From contig NC_068973.1 in NCBI RefSeq assembly GCF_016808095.1, forward strand, positions 16,550,501 to 16,614,500: a DNA stretch of 64,000 bases. The letters run 5' to 3'. The notes under the pieces are model-generated. The model did not search any database. It worked only from the letters and a program-made list of their open reading frames with translations, and had not been told where the DNA came from. This document shows positions 1-12,805 of this stretch, piece by piece. Within the stretch, counting starts at the first letter, position 1; the number at the start of each line of letters is the position of its first letter. This DNA comes from Vigna angularis. Its lineage: Eukaryota; Streptophyta; Magnoliopsida; Fabales; Fabaceae. A program made the translations under genes and the position numbers.

Positions 1-260
1 TCTGCTCCTCGTTTTCTTCTTCATTTTCTATTTTTCTCTTCCTTCTTTCTCCCTCCATGCTCCTTAAATCAACGTATAACAAATTGACGCCAATAATTTA
101 GGGTTTAAAACACCAAATTGGGTCTCAATTGGGTCATATTTTTTGTAAAAATGAGCCAATTTTACCCTAACCATTAAGTGCTCTCAGACGGCGTTAAGTT
201 TAGCTGAGCTGTATTTTATATTTTGATGGCGTGGCATTGTTCATTAAAATTGAATGGCTG
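1..260. repeat. Truncated foldback-type repeat fragment
   Basis: This stretch has the vocabulary of legume foldback MITE/MULE ends: caattgggtc, gacggcgttaag and tggcgtggcat. The same kinds of words occur in the 29066-29445 element and in the TIRs of the 30062-31489 element. The window begins inside or next to it, so neither end nor a target duplication can be defined. Just downstream, at about 269-312, a unit of roughly 21 bp (taaaattgttcacatcacac) occurs twice in tandem. Confidence 0.35.
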
Positions 261-312
261 ATGTGTTTTAAAATTGTTCACATCACACCTTAAAATTGTT
301 CACATCACACCT

Positions 313-3300
313 CAAACCTTAAAATTCTTAAAATTCTTGAAATCCGAGGGTTTAAACCTAAAAAGAAATACTAAAGTTAGTAATTAAAAACTGATTTCAA
401 GAATTTTGAAAGAAAAAAAAAATTAAAATCAAAATCACTCAATAATTTAGGGATAAGAAACATAATTAATCTAAATATATTTTTTGTTGTTACAGGAAAT
501 GGACCAAATTTATTAAGGAAATTCTAAAAATAAATAAGATATAGTTATGAACTTAAAAAATTTTGAAATATAAAAAGAGGAAGAAAAGGCGAAAGATTCT
601 TAAAGATCTTTTAATTCTTAATTTATTAATATTGACTACATATCTTATGATATATATAATCGTTAGTTACGTTTAGACGAAGTCAATACAAATGGTATAA
701 TTTAGTGAAAAATTGACATTAACTTAATAACCATATACCATTTGACCTATTATAAGATAAGGAAATCCTAATTGATTATAAGATATACAAATCAAAGAAA
801 CCATTTTCTACTCTCCCTTTCTGAAGATAGAATAATGTCCTATTAATTAACAATAAGTGTATTGGAGTGTATAAGATAATACAACTAATTATTCATAATC
901 ATTGCTTATTTTGCTACATTTCTATGCTTGTATTTTATGGATTGAGGATCTTATTCCCCTCCTCTTCATAATATGAAATAAAGTGTTTAAATATTCGTTT
1001 AACATTTTACAAAGAATTAACCCATTCAACAATAAATTAAAAATATTATTTGTAACTCAAATACAAATACCCAATATGATATTTATTAAGAATGTTAGTC
1101 AATTTTACGTATTGTTTTTAGTTCCATAAAAAGGATAGATTTTTTAAAATATTGTTAACTATATTTATTAAAGATGGTGTTCAAGTTTAAAAAGAAAAAG
1201 AAAAGGCTAAAATAACAGTATTAAATACGATTGAGTTAGCTAAAGTTTATTTACATTTTTTTAGTAACTATACTATTATTAATGTATACGACTTACTCGA
1301 TTGACGATTATTTATACTTAAATCCATAAAATATTACTACTTTTTTATAGTTTATTGATATTTAATTCACGAAACCTGACATTTTTCCTTGTAAGTCTGT
1401 TGGAAAAGAGGCATGAAATTAGTTGTTTGCGTTGAATTAGTTAGTTAACTAATGTTTAAGACACCAACACGACAGCAATAACTTTTGCATTATTTTAGGT
1501 TCTGTCCTCCAATAAATTCATGAGGAGCCAACCACAGGAATAGTCTACACACGTTTTTCTTTTTCTTTTAGTATTGGTATTAACGTCATGTAATGAATAT
1601 TGAGTTCATGAATTGCGACTCTTCTCGTGTTTATACTATGTGTGGACCTGCTTGTGATGCGAAAAATCAACATTGTCTTTTGTCCCATCTCAGATTAATT
1701 ATTATAACCGCGCACGGGATTGAGTGAATCTTTAATTTTTTTAATTTTTAACTATTTTTTTATATTTTTGTTTTTAGAAAATTGAAGTTGATTTCAACCC
1801 ATAAAAATTAAGTAAAGTTAAAAGAGACTTTTTCAATACCCCTCCCACCAACATCTCTTCTCAAATAGTATATTTTTATTTCTTTAATTTATTTATTTTT
1901 GCTACATCACAACATCCATTATTTAATACTTATGCTAATTACAAATAAAGTAATGGAGGATTGGGTTGAATTTTATAGGGGTTTTACAAACTCATTAATA
2001 TAACTATATGAAATCAAAATTTAAATGATTCTTTCATAATTAATATTTATTTCACTAATAATTTTATTTTAACCACTTGAATTTAAGAAGAAAAAAAACT
2101 CAAATAAAATTTTATTTTATTTTAACCACTTGAATTAAAAAAAAACTCAAAAAATTTACTCATAATTATGATATTCATAATCACATCCAATAAGAAGGTA
2201 ATTAAATAAATTTGCATTCGTTGTCTAGAAATAATTAAATATATCCTTTTACTATTTGTCACTGAATTTATTTATGTATATCCATGAGTATATATTTTCT
2301 TTCGCATCCCTAAATTAGGTTAAATTGGATCAATTGAAAGAAGATTTTGATTTTTCTTTTCCTAGAAATTATAATTTTTAAATATCAAACTTAATTAAAA
2401 AAATAAAACAACTTTTTACAAGAATTTACCGAAAACTTCAAAGAAATCCATAATTTAAGCTATAATAAGCTTGTTTAAATAATTCAGGACATGAAAAGAA
2501 AATACAATTCAATTTATCTATTGCACAAGTATAAAAGTGAATTATAGAGTCACTCATACTAAATTTATCGATATATAAAATTGAATTTTGTAAATTCATA
2601 AAAATGTAATTAAGTTGAATTTGATTAGATTGGATGATCACATATCAATGAACACTCCTCTTAGAACATATTGACATGAATCAACAAATTATTTTTAATT
2701 TTAATTATCACTTTTTTATCATCAAGCTATTTCTTGTTTGTACTCTAATCCTTCTTCTCTTGCGATACTTCATATTTAACAAATTTCAGTTACTTATTTG
2801 TACATCACATGATCAACTGCAAGTCTATTATTATTTAAATTTTAAGTTTCCTTTCTCTGGGTGAAAAGCTGACAATGATAAAAGAATTAGTTTGGTGTGG
2901 ATAATGAGAGCGCAAAGAAAAAAAAATATAGAATTATTTTTCTTTTGGCTAAAAAATATTCAGAAGAAAGAAAACATTTCAACATATTAATTATTAATTA
3001 TGTTGACTTTTTGGGTCGCGTTGTTTTTAGTGGAAACAATTTAAAATCCTCTTGTCTTAGACGATTAAGTTTAACTGTAATTTGAGTTATTACAAAACAA
3101 ATACATCTTTTATGTTTTATAATTGAAAATATTTTCATAATAGATCATGGATATTCCATCATTAATTATTAAATATAATTTAGTTTTTATTTTAATGACA
3201 CTAGGCAGTTAAATAATAATATTTTAAAATGTTTTTAAACATATAATATTTAATTTTACGCTTCTATTTTCTTTTTCTTTTTCGATCTGCCAAATGAAAT

Positions 3301-4562
3301 ATCATCAACGACATTTCTTGGTGCGTCAAACAAGTAAACAAAAATTAGGTGCGGCACGCAAATTAACGCATACTTAGTATACGATAAAAAACAAAACATT
3401 AATTCAGCTCTGTCATGATTTTTTGAGGCATAATAATAAAAAGAAGACCAATGTTGAATCGAAAGACTGTGTCACTTGCAGAAAAGAACATGCATGGATG
3501 TAGCAGTCGGAAACATTAGAGAAATTATAGATAAAAAGGTTTTGTTTATTATGGCTAAGTGGGTAATTATGGTGTCTTTTTGAAGGTGGTTCACTTGGCA
3601 TTAAAATGGAATATTGTATAGAAAAATAGAAGGTATAAAGGAGAATATTCGCGTGACGATGTGATGTGTAAGAGGAGTTAGAAAGTGGGCTAAAAAATTC
3701 AGATTCAACTGAAGAAACGTAATGCATGACTTATGATAATGGTGTGAGGAAGATACCAAGATGCTTCCTCTTTATGATTAGGATACATTTCTCTTTAACT
3801 TTTCCATCTTCCATCAAACCCTTTTCAAAATCCTTTGACTTCCACATTTTTACTGAAAAGGGTGAAAGTCCAAGTGAAATGAACATGTCGGTTCCTATAA
3901 TTACTGAATGTGACACATTTTCTGGGAAGCTTCTTCATCCTTCATGCCAGTTGCCAAACTTGACTTTATACGTTTTCATGTCTCCTTTCTGTAACCTTCA
4001 CAACCAACCAACTTTCTTATTTGTCGCTTTCATATCTTTTTCGTTCCCGCTTTCATTTCGATTCTACATATAACCCTAAGCTTTTTTTTTTTCTTTTACC
4101 CCTATTATTACTACTGCACTTAAAACCTTGTTTATAAAACTATCATATAGATTTTGGAAAGCTTATTTTGTGAATATGAAATTTTAGTTATGAAAATTCT
4201 ATTATGCAAATATTATTCTGGAAATTTCAAAAAACTTTGTTCTATAAGATTTCAATAAAGTCACTTTTACCAAAGGTAAAATGTCATGTTATAAGTCACA
4301 AAGGTGGAGTTGGAAATTATGGGATTACAGGAAGAAAAAGCCTAAACCTTCAACTTCGACTTAAGCCCGTCGTAATCAGTTGACCCAAAAATGATACCGT
4401 CACGAATACTCTCACCTTGAGTATTTGTCCAGGACCTAACTGTGAAATATCCCTACTTTTACTCTGTTTTGCTTTCAAAATAGATTTTTTGTACCATGTT
4501 ATAAATGTGAATAGTGCTGTTCAAAAAGTAAACTCGGCCTAATTAGTATCGGATCATAGTAT
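313..4562. other. AT-rich intergenic spacer, no recognised gene
   Basis: I see no coding exon series, no transposon protein remnant and no RNA gene here. The open frames present are short (at most about 115 codons), lack recognisable motifs and sit in low-complexity AT-rich sequence. Confidence 0.6.
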
Positions 4563-4571
4563 TAAACCGAA

Positions 4572-5631
4572 GAGGGTTGTTCCCCACACTATCTCACGTT
4601 GTTCCTGCACAATCACATTTAATAAAAATTCCAAAACTATTTTTTATATTTTAAAATATCCACAACTTCACATTTTTTCTTCAATAGATGTCGACTTTAA
4701 CGGATGTCGACATCTGTTGAAGACAAAATACTTCAACGAATATCGCACATCCACTAATGAATGTGACTACATCCGTTCAAGTTTATTTTTAGTTTTTCGT
4801 TTATTAATTTAATATTCTTTATATAATTAGTTAAACGAATGTGGTCACATACTTTTTTTTTTAGTTTATAGTTTATTAATTTATTATATTTTAAATTAAT
4901 ATATAAATATTATTTAATTTTATTTTAAATTTATTTATGTAAATTAATTTTATTTTATTTAATAAAATAATTATTATTAATTTAATTTATATATTATTAT
5001 TTAATTAATTATTATAATATATAAATATTATAAATTAAACAGATATGTCACATTCGTAGTTTTTTTTTAATTTATTAATTTATATATTTTAAATTAATAT
5101 ATAAATATTATTTAATTTAATTTTAAATTTATTATATAATTATATATAAATTAATTTTATTTTATTTAATAAAATAATTATTATTAATTTAATTTATATA
5201 CTATTATTTTATTAATTATTATAATATATAAATATTATAAATTAAACGGATGTGTCACATCCATTAACGATGTGGCCCCATTGTTAATGACGTGGCCACA
5301 TCTGTAGGTTTTTTTTTTAATTTATTAATTTATATATTTAAAATTAATATATAAATATTATTTAATTAAATTAATAATAATTATTTAGTTAAGTAAAATA
5401 AAATTAATTTTCTTAATATATTATAAAAAATTAAAATAATTTATAAATTAATTAAAATATAATATTTAAAAAACTAAACAAAAAGTACTTAAACGGATAT
5501 GATCATATTCGTTGAATATAATTAATTAAAAAATTGGGTATGGGGTGATGAAACGGCCGTTTTATATCAAGAGTAAGTTGGATATGGGGTGATGCATGGA
5601 GCATTTGGTGGTGATGGAGGGAATAACATTC
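4572..5631. mobile_element. MULE-like non-autonomous element, 1,060 bp, 9-bp TSD
   Basis: The left end reads gagggttgttccccac and the reverse complement of the right end reads gaatgttattccctcc, an imperfect terminal inverted repeat. Internal inverted similarity continues (cttcaacgaatat near 4730 against its complement near 5500). Both flanks carry the 9-bp direct repeat taaaccgaa (4563-4571 and 5632-5640), the target-duplication length typical of Mutator-like elements. There is no ORF. The interior is very AT-rich and contains the tandem repeat annotated separately. It must have been mobilised in trans. Confidence 0.65.
4836..5345. repeat. Internal tandem repeat, period about 206 bp
   Basis: A unit made of an AT-rich tract plus a short block resembling 'acggatgtgtcacatcc' recurs with the block near 4836, 5041 and 5248. 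The block itself is a near-palindrome. The last unit is partial and less similar. The array lies wholly inside the 4572-5631 element. Confidence 0.6.
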
Positions 5632-5640
5632 TAAACCGAA

Positions 5641-6863
5641 TTGATCTTTATTAAAAATATAGAATTATTTTTTCTTAATCTCTTAATTGATTTTAACTGT
5701 TTTTGTTATAATTTTTAAAAAGGTTATCTATTAAACCAAACTGTTTAAATTGTTGAAAAATATACAAATATGATTTAAAATAAGGTATTTACTTAAAAAG
5801 TTGAAACAGTTATAATGATAATATGACACTGACATGAATTGTGGAATTGGTGCATGGTATCTCTATCTATAAAGTTCCCCAAAATTAGAACATCCTTTTT
5901 TATTGTATGATTGGAAGGTGAGACATTGCAACTCCAAGGACGCTACCAAAGTTGCATGAAATAACGTTGAAAACAACATGTTTGCCTTAGCTAACCAATA
6001 TAACCCAATGAATCCAAAAAAAAACACAAACGTCATTATCAAACTATTTTTTTAACACAAATAAAATAATCAAAAGTATAATTATTTACATCCAAAAATA
6101 TATATTATATACTAACCTTAAATCTTTAAATACATATATAATAAAAAACTAAAGTCACAACTTCAAAACTTATTAGCTTTTACAATATACGAATTTCAAA
6201 ATATTTATTTCAAAATAAAAAACTTATTAACTTTTAAAATATACGAATTTCAAAATATTTACTTTAAAATAAAATACTAATTTTCTTATGCGCATAGATT
6301 TTCATTTTTAATATATATTAAAACATTATATTATATGTAAACTATATAATAAAAACAATTCACATACTATATATTATACCATATAATAAAATATTATACT
6401 CTATATATAATAAACTAAATATATATAATTTTTTTTCAAATTCTATTATTTGTATTATCTTTATATATTAATTATTTTCATAATATTTTTAATAAAACTA
6501 CAAACAACTAATCAACTAAAAATATCTACACAAAATTCTTATTATTATTTTAAATGGAACAAAACAAAACAAAAAACAAAAATAATTTCATAACAACACA
6601 CAATCATATATATTATTTATCTTTAACAAATAAATAGACACGTAAATAAAAACAACAACAACCGCATTTGTTAAAATCATTTTAGTTTTGTTACACTTAA
6701 ACACACACACACATAAAATAATATCACTTCGCAATTGATAAGTTTTATCCAACTAAAACAAAAATATATAATTTAATCTAAATCAAACTACTAAAAAAAG
6801 TGTGCCATAAGAAAAAAAATTATTAGCTCCCTTACTTATATTAACATTACTTTTTTTCTCATC
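5641..6863. other. AT-rich spacer
   Basis: Very AT-rich sequence with short internal repeats (for example two copies of an 'aacttattagcttttacaatatacgaatttcaaaat'-type block near 6165-6260). No gene or complete element is recognised. Confidence 0.55.
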
Positions 6864-7437
6864 GAATGTTCCAGTGTTGTCACATCAGCCTTAGAGTTTA
6901 CTCTCCACGTGAGTCATCAAATTAGAGTTTCAAAATGCTTTCAATTTTTTTTTTCATAAAATACCTTGCAAAAATCTCTTTACCTGAACTCATGACCTTT
7001 ATTTCTATTTATCATTCTTATAAGATTTAATATTATTCTCCATGTTTCTACACATAAATAAGGAAATAAACATAAATCAAAACATTAGGTAAAACATTAT
7101 AGGAGAGAAAAAGAAATGAGAGAGAAAGGTAATGAAAGAGAGAGAGGGGGAGAGGGAGAGAGATAGAGAAAAAGAGAGTAATAAAAGAGAGATAGGGAGA
7201 GGAAGAGAGTAATGATTACATAAGCATATATAAACAGTTATTCACTTAATATAGACTCGACTTATATAAGATATTGATATTATCTTTTATAAGAATAATA
7301 TTAAATTATGGATATTTATTATACATACTCAACATCTTTGTTTAATATGTAAATTATACCTTCATTTGAAACTTCTTACAAAGGAAAGTAAGTAAACTAC
7401 TTATGTGCTCTTTGTTTTTCTTTATATGATCAGTCCT
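6864..7437. repeat. Direct duplication, copy 1 (period 574 bp)
   Basis: This copy starts at gaatgttcca and is repeated from 7438. Shared landmarks in order are cacatcag, ctctccacgtg, a T-rich tract, aaaataccttgcaaaaatctc, ccatgtttctacacataa, a GA-rich tract and cattcacttaat/attcaccta. Copy 2 is interrupted at 7775 by the 7776-10511 element and resumes at 10512. The GA-rich tract (about 7100-7210) is a GAGA/AGAG low-complexity run. Confidence 0.7.
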
Positions 7438-7775
7438 GAATGTTCCATTTTAAATTTTTTGTATTATCTTAGAGTAGATCACATCAGCGTTAGAAATAAC
7501 TCTCCACGTGGCTCATCAAATTAGGTTACAAAATGCTTTCATTTTTTTTTTCATAAAATACCTTACAAAAATCTCCTTAACATAAGTTGAACTCATAACC
7601 TTTATTTTTATTTATCATTTTTATAGGATTTAATATTATTTTCCATGTTTCTACACATAACTAAATAAATCAAAACATTATAGATAAAACATTATATGAG
7701 AGAGGGTAATAAAAGATTATAGGAGAGAGATAATGAAGAGAGAGATAGAGAAAGAGAAAGTAATGAAAGAGAGAT
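7438..7775. repeat. Direct duplication, copy 2, left part
   Basis: The left part of the second copy of the 574-bp unit, collinear with 6864-7200. It stops in the GA-rich tract where the 7776-10511 element begins. Confidence 0.7.
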
Positions 7776-8665
7776 GAGTGATTCTTCCTCCACCTCGTCA
7801 TGCACCTCCCTCTTTTTTAACTTTTACAATAGTGCCCCTGTCAGAAGAGCAGAACCTTTGGCAAAACCTTTAATTGTTTTATTTTTGTTTGACTCATTTT
7901 AAAAAAAAAAATCGTTTTCTCTTCCGCATTTCATACCAAACCCTACACTCCTTTTTCCTCTCTTCCAGTGTTGCCTCCCCTCCTCTCCCTCTTCTCTTCC
8001 TCCCTCGTTTGAGTTCTCACATTTTTAGAGTGTGTCTTCATTCTCACGGAAGTCTCGTCCTTCCAGTGTTATGTGTTGTGTGATTAAGATGCATTTGTGG
8101 GATTGTATTGTGGATGGAGGATGGATCTGTGGTAGGGACAAAGATCTGTGGCAGGGACGAAGTTGGAGACCTTAACCGCACTTCCAAGTGCGGTTATGGT
8201 CTCGCCGTAGTTGGAAGTGCGGTTTAATGTGTGCCGCATTTGAAAGTGTGGTTCTGCGGTTGCCGCAATTGGAAATGCGGGTCTCGCCTAGAGTGTTCCA
8301 CTTCCAGAACAAGCACGAAGTCAACGTCTCTATTGGATGCAAGTACGATGGTGAGTAATATTTGAAGAGTAGAAGCAGTGAGCGAATAACATGCCTCGGT
8401 AGAGAAGACGACCAAAGCGCAGTCGTTTTGCTAGGAAAAGGGTGTGCTTTTAATTAGGGTGTTGGCTTCGGATACTTCTACACATTGGTTTCAACTTGGT
8501 GAGGGGAAAATTAGGAAGAGGACATAGGAATTGTTTCGATTAGGTTATGGCAACATAGAGAGAAAGAGTGAGAGAGAGATTAAATTTCATAATAAGCTTC
8601 CTTCGCTGATCTACCTAATTAAATTACTCTGGTCATCACCGGAAAAATCAAATATTGGTTTTCAA

Positions 8666-8690
8666 ATATATATATATATATATATATATA
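8666..8690. repeat. (TA)n microsatellite
   Basis: About 12 consecutive TA dinucleotides inside the 7776-10511 element. Confidence 0.9.
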
Positions 8691-9452
8691 ACTTTAATTA
8701 ATAAAACAATGTAAGCAATATAATTTGTATAAAAAATAATTTAAGAATAGCAACGTTAAATAGGGTAAACTTAGTCATTTTGCTTATACTTTATTTTATT
8801 TTATTGATTAATTAAAATTAATTATGTATATTTTAATTTAAGTCAATAATATATTTAAAATCAAATAATCTCAAGGAATAATTTTAAGTGATGGTTTGTT
8901 GTCAATCCTCTAATCTCAGGAATAATAATCTTAGGAATAATTTTAAGTGATGGTTTGTAGAAGTAATGAATATGATAAATTGCTTATGTAGCAATTATAA
9001 ATGCATAGAATGCTTAACTTAACATATTTATTTCATTGACAAAAAGCCTAAAAGTAAAGACAAGCACTGTAGGTGTAGATATAAAAACGAAAGCATGCAC
9101 GCGCAGTACATAACCGGCGTTACAACGCGGTGCCAAACTTCGAAGTTCGGCAGCCGCACTTGGTGTTCGAACACTGGTGCACTCTTAACCGAGGCTCCAA
9201 TACCAATTAAGAGTGTTAATGTGTTTTGCTCTCTCTACTAACCTCGTAAATGACTCCAACTAGCGAATCTCTTTAGCACATTTCTCTTCCAAGAACCACT
9301 ACAACACTGCCACCACGATCACCATCAATGTATCACTACCTTTACAATATAACCTCTCACAAATAAACTCAATGAAACAAGGAAGAAATGAAACAATGAA
9401 GAAATGAGATGGGGTACATGGACAGGCTTATAATACAGTGTTAATAGAGGAG

Positions 9453-10327
9453 GAGTGATTCTCCCTACACCTCACCTGTTTCACTCTGCACCTCCCAATT
9501 TACAGTTTTACCTTTCATTTAATAATATATAAAAAAGTACAATGATGGTTATAATGATGAACATTTAATTAAATAAGTAATCTAATAAAAAATACAAATT
9601 TAAAAACAAATAAAATAAAACAAAAAAATATACATAGTAAATAATATATAAAAAACTTAAAATTATAAAAAAAACAACAAATTAAAAAATAATTAACAAA
9701 CAAATCAAAACAAATCAAAACATACTCTAAACCATATCAAATATTATTTAACATAAAAACATATCATATAAAAGTATACTAAATATTATATGTTAACATA
9801 ATGAAAGAAAAAAAAGTATAAAACAAAACCTAAACGCATATCCAAGTGCGCAAAAGTAAAATAAGAAAAAAACTTAAATTGCAGATTCAACTACGCCTAG
9901 CACACCATGCACCTCCAACTGCAGCGACCAACAACCGTACTTTTAAGTGCGGCTTTGCGGCTCCCATCACCCGCAACTCCAACTACGACACTCCCTTACC
10001 TGCACCTCCAACTGTGACACCCTCTCACCCGCACCTCCAACTGCGGCACTCCCTCATCCGCACTATGGGGCCTTAACTGCAGTTCCTGGTAAAAATGAGA
10101 GAGGAGGGAGGAGAGGAAGAGTACGAGAAGAGAGGAGAAAAAAAGAGGTGTAAGGTTTTGCAAATCTGAGATGCGGCAGGAGGAAGGGCTGGTGCTTTAT
10201 ATTATTCAATGGACTCAGCTTCTTTTAAAACTAAAATATTCTCTGACAAGATAAGGGTACAGTTAGAAATATAAAAAAGAAAAGAAGGTGCAGGCTGAAC
10301 TCAGTGAGGTGTAGAGAGAATCACTCA
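9453..10327. mobile_element. Nested MULE-like element, 875 bp, 9-bp TSD
   Basis: Terminal inverted repeats start gagtgattctccctacacc on the left and gagtgattctctctacacc on the reverse-complemented right. The flanking 9-bp duplication atagaggag is perfect (9444-9452 and 10328-10336). The ends are of the same family as the host element 7776-10511, so a relative inserted into a relative. The interior has an A-rich tract (9530-9870) and a C-rich repeat block at 9900-10075. No transposase is present. Confidence 0.75.
9900..10075. repeat. Imperfect tandem repeat of a 'cacctccaactgcggca' unit
   Basis: Words such as cacctccaactgcagcga, caactccaactacgacac, cacctccaactgtgacac and cacctccaactgcggcac follow one another at about 30-bp intervals. 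The same word in opposite orientation occurs at 8170-8285 in the outer element. Confidence 0.7.
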
Positions 10328-10511
10328 TAGAGGAGAACTGAGATGGGGTGCATGTAGGAGGTTACAATACAATAGTACATGATTAAGGGTTGTTGATGGT
10401 TGAAAAATCATTAAACCATCATTACACTTTTTTATGTTTTATTAAATAAAGGGTATAACTATCAATTGGGAAGTGCAGAAAGAAACATATGAGGTGCAGG
10501 GAGGAACACTC

Positions 10512-10735
10512 AAGATAGAGAGAAAGAGAAAGAATAATAATTATATGACCATACATATAAATCATTATTCACCTAATAGGCTCAACTTGCATAAAATATT
10601 AATATAAAGAAAATCTTAAATTATGGATATTTTTTATACATACTCATCATCTTTGTTTAATATATGTAATTTATACTTCATTTAAACACTTACATAGAAA
10701 AAGTAACTACTTATTGTCCTTTGTTTCTCTTTCTG
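10512..10735. repeat. Direct duplication, copy 2, right part
   Basis: Continues copy 2 of the 574-bp unit after the inserted element. It is collinear with 7200-7437, including aaattatggatatt, catactca.catctttgtttaata and cctttgtttctcttt. Confidence 0.7.
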
Positions 10736-12724
10736 AAGTGCATTCAGGCCTTTATTTGACACCCTATACCCCACCATGCTATAATTTAAAGTTAAAAGAA
10801 TGTTAGAAAATAATAAGATTTTTACGTATAGTAAATACTTTTTCATCCAATTTAATTTTTATGTAATAACAATGTAAAAAAAAGTTATATCTTTAACTCA
10901 ATCAGAAATTGTTTGTATATCTTTTAAGATAACTATCATAAAAGGTAACTCATTTATCAAGAGATGAATTGAGAATGGATGGCTTTGTAATTATTGTGCT
11001 TGCTTCTTTATAGTTGTGAGCATGTGTTCCAATAAGTCTTACTCTGTAAAAAAATCGAGTAAGTCTCCTTTTTGAGTGAGCATGATTTTGTTGAATATTT
11101 TATTCTTTTTTTTCGTTAAAAGCTATTAGTATTTTAAAAAAAATAATCATGGTTGCATTGATAGTCCTTTTCTATTGTCTTCACGGGACTGCAAAATGAG
11201 ATAAAATGTCTGCAGAAATAAGGTGCAAATAGAAAATTTGAAATGACAGTGGATTGGAAGAAAGAGAGAAAGAAGAAAAAGAAAAGGAATGAGAGAAAGT
11301 GATTGTGTATAGCATTATTGGCTTACATTTCTTGTAAGGAATTGTTCAACTACTAGTCTAGGGCAAGGGCCATATCTTTTATTAGGAAAGATTCATTAAA
11401 TTGGAGTATTTCTAGAAATTTATAATTAAAATAAGATACTTCTTAAATGTATCATTAAATTATAATTTCTTTCACTAGGAGTTAAATGATGAGGATTTTA
11501 TGATATGTCTATATTTTTATTTTAATTAACTTTAAAAATTAAAATATCCCATTTACAAAATTGAAAAAATAAATTATTTCCATTAAAAATTAATCTATAT
11601 GAACTCCCGAAATTACTCTGTTAATAAAAAAAAAAATCATTAATCTACCACAATTCCACTTTAGTTATTAGTTTATAGAAACATTTGCACAAATGTCTCT
11701 TCAAACTTTTTTATAAACTAAAATCAACTTATATAAACTAAATTTCTAAAAGAAATCCATCACTTTTTAAATTTACATTATTGCTCATTAATACATTTAA
11801 TTTTAACTTATAAACAAAATACCTTTTTTGTTTTCTAATTTTTCTTTAGAAAGACTTGTATTTTGATTAATAATGGCAACAAAACCATTAATTTATGTTA
11901 CTTTTAATTGTAACAGCCATATTAATTTATCATTTTATTTATTTTACATTAACAGATTATATATCAATTTTTTTATTTAGTTCTACTTTTAATAAAACAA
12001 AAATAATAACTACTTTAAATATCATTTTTTTATATTTTATTTTAAATTAAAAATAAAATTAGCATTAATTATCTTTTACAGGAAAATAGAGCAACCCTTA
12101 TTAATTGGTAATAATCTCTCTCATCTTTATTTATTAATATATAAGGCATTGAAAATACATATTTTTAAAAAATATTTTTTAGATGAGTTTCTTTTCACTT
12201 TAACTATTTTATTTGCTTAAGTATGTTTATACTTTTAAATATTTATTTAAAGTAGTTATTTTTTATTTAGGTTTAATTATTATTTTTGTCTTTATTTTGG
12301 TCGAAAAGTTTTGCAAATAATTTTTAATTTTTACTTTTGTTTTAATTTTTTAAAATTTGACTCAATTATGTTATTTATGTTAATACCTTATAAATGACAT
12401 TAGAGACATATTATATATGAGTTTGTAGTTTTTTTTTAATTTTTAATTTTAAAATAAGAAAACACAAAAAAAAAAGAAAATTACAAATTACAAATGTATT
12501 TTTTTAACAGTTGACACGAGACATTATTAAGTTAATTTTTTAAAACAAAAATAAAAATGAAGAGTGACTTACAAATTTGAAGAAAAATGGGGATGAAAGC
12601 ATTAAGCCTTTTATTTACTTTGTTTTATTAAAACAAGAAATAAATAAAAAGAATGAATGTACAACTTGTTAATATAGAATAAAATAAAAAATGAAGAAAA
12701 TTTATAATAATGCATTCCTACCTC
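10736..12724. other. Spacer and distal upstream region of the first beta-galactosidase gene
   Basis: AT-rich sequence with no recognisable coding or transposon signature. The last few hundred bases are presumably promoter-proximal for the gene starting at 12806. Confidence 0.5.
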
Positions 12725-12732
12725 TATATATA
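12725..12732 (+). promoter_or_regulatory. TATA box of BGAL6-like gene
   Basis: The sequence tatatata lies 81 bp before the ATG at 12806, followed by a GA-rich leader (agagagagaggaagataaagagagatag). Position and context fit a plant core promoter. No transcript data are available here. Confidence 0.6.
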
Positions 12733-12805
12733 CACTTTCTGACATAAAGTGCAGATAGAGGAAGAGAGAGAGGAAGATAAAGAGAGATAGAAGTGTTGAG
12801 AAAAA

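Larger units (their letters stand above)
7776..10511. mobile_element. MULE-like element, 2,736 bp, carrying GC-rich filler and a nested relative
   Basis: The left end reads gagtgattcttcctcc and the right end, reverse complemented, reads gagtgttcctccctgc; similarity runs about 60 bp inward. Flanks 7767-7775 (aagagagat) and 10512-10520 (aagatagag) match imperfectly and lie in GA-rich DNA. The stronger proof is that the 574-bp duplication is collinear across the element once it is removed. The left part (about 7900-8600) is GC-rich and holds repeated words of the type cgcacttccaactgcgg. I do not recognise a transposase. The 8290-8460 stretch could be captured gene sequence, but I cannot identify it. 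Confidence 0.6.

Noticed and set aside
3726..4073. 115-codon plus-strand open frame, overlapped by minus-strand frames
   Set aside because: Low-complexity Phe/Ser-rich translation, no motif, no homologous-looking exon structure; likely chance in AT-rich DNA.
8224..8460. Possible captured gene piece in the 7776-10511 element (plus strand reads VFHFQNKHEVNVSIGCKYDG)
   Set aside because: Not recognised as any protein family; too short to support a call.
9110..9215. GC-rich stretch with gttcgaacac and a minus-strand tggtattggagcc resembling an initiator-Met primer-binding site
   Set aside because: Could be the start of a TRIM element or a tRNA-like SINE, but no LTR ends, A box or second LTR could be defined.
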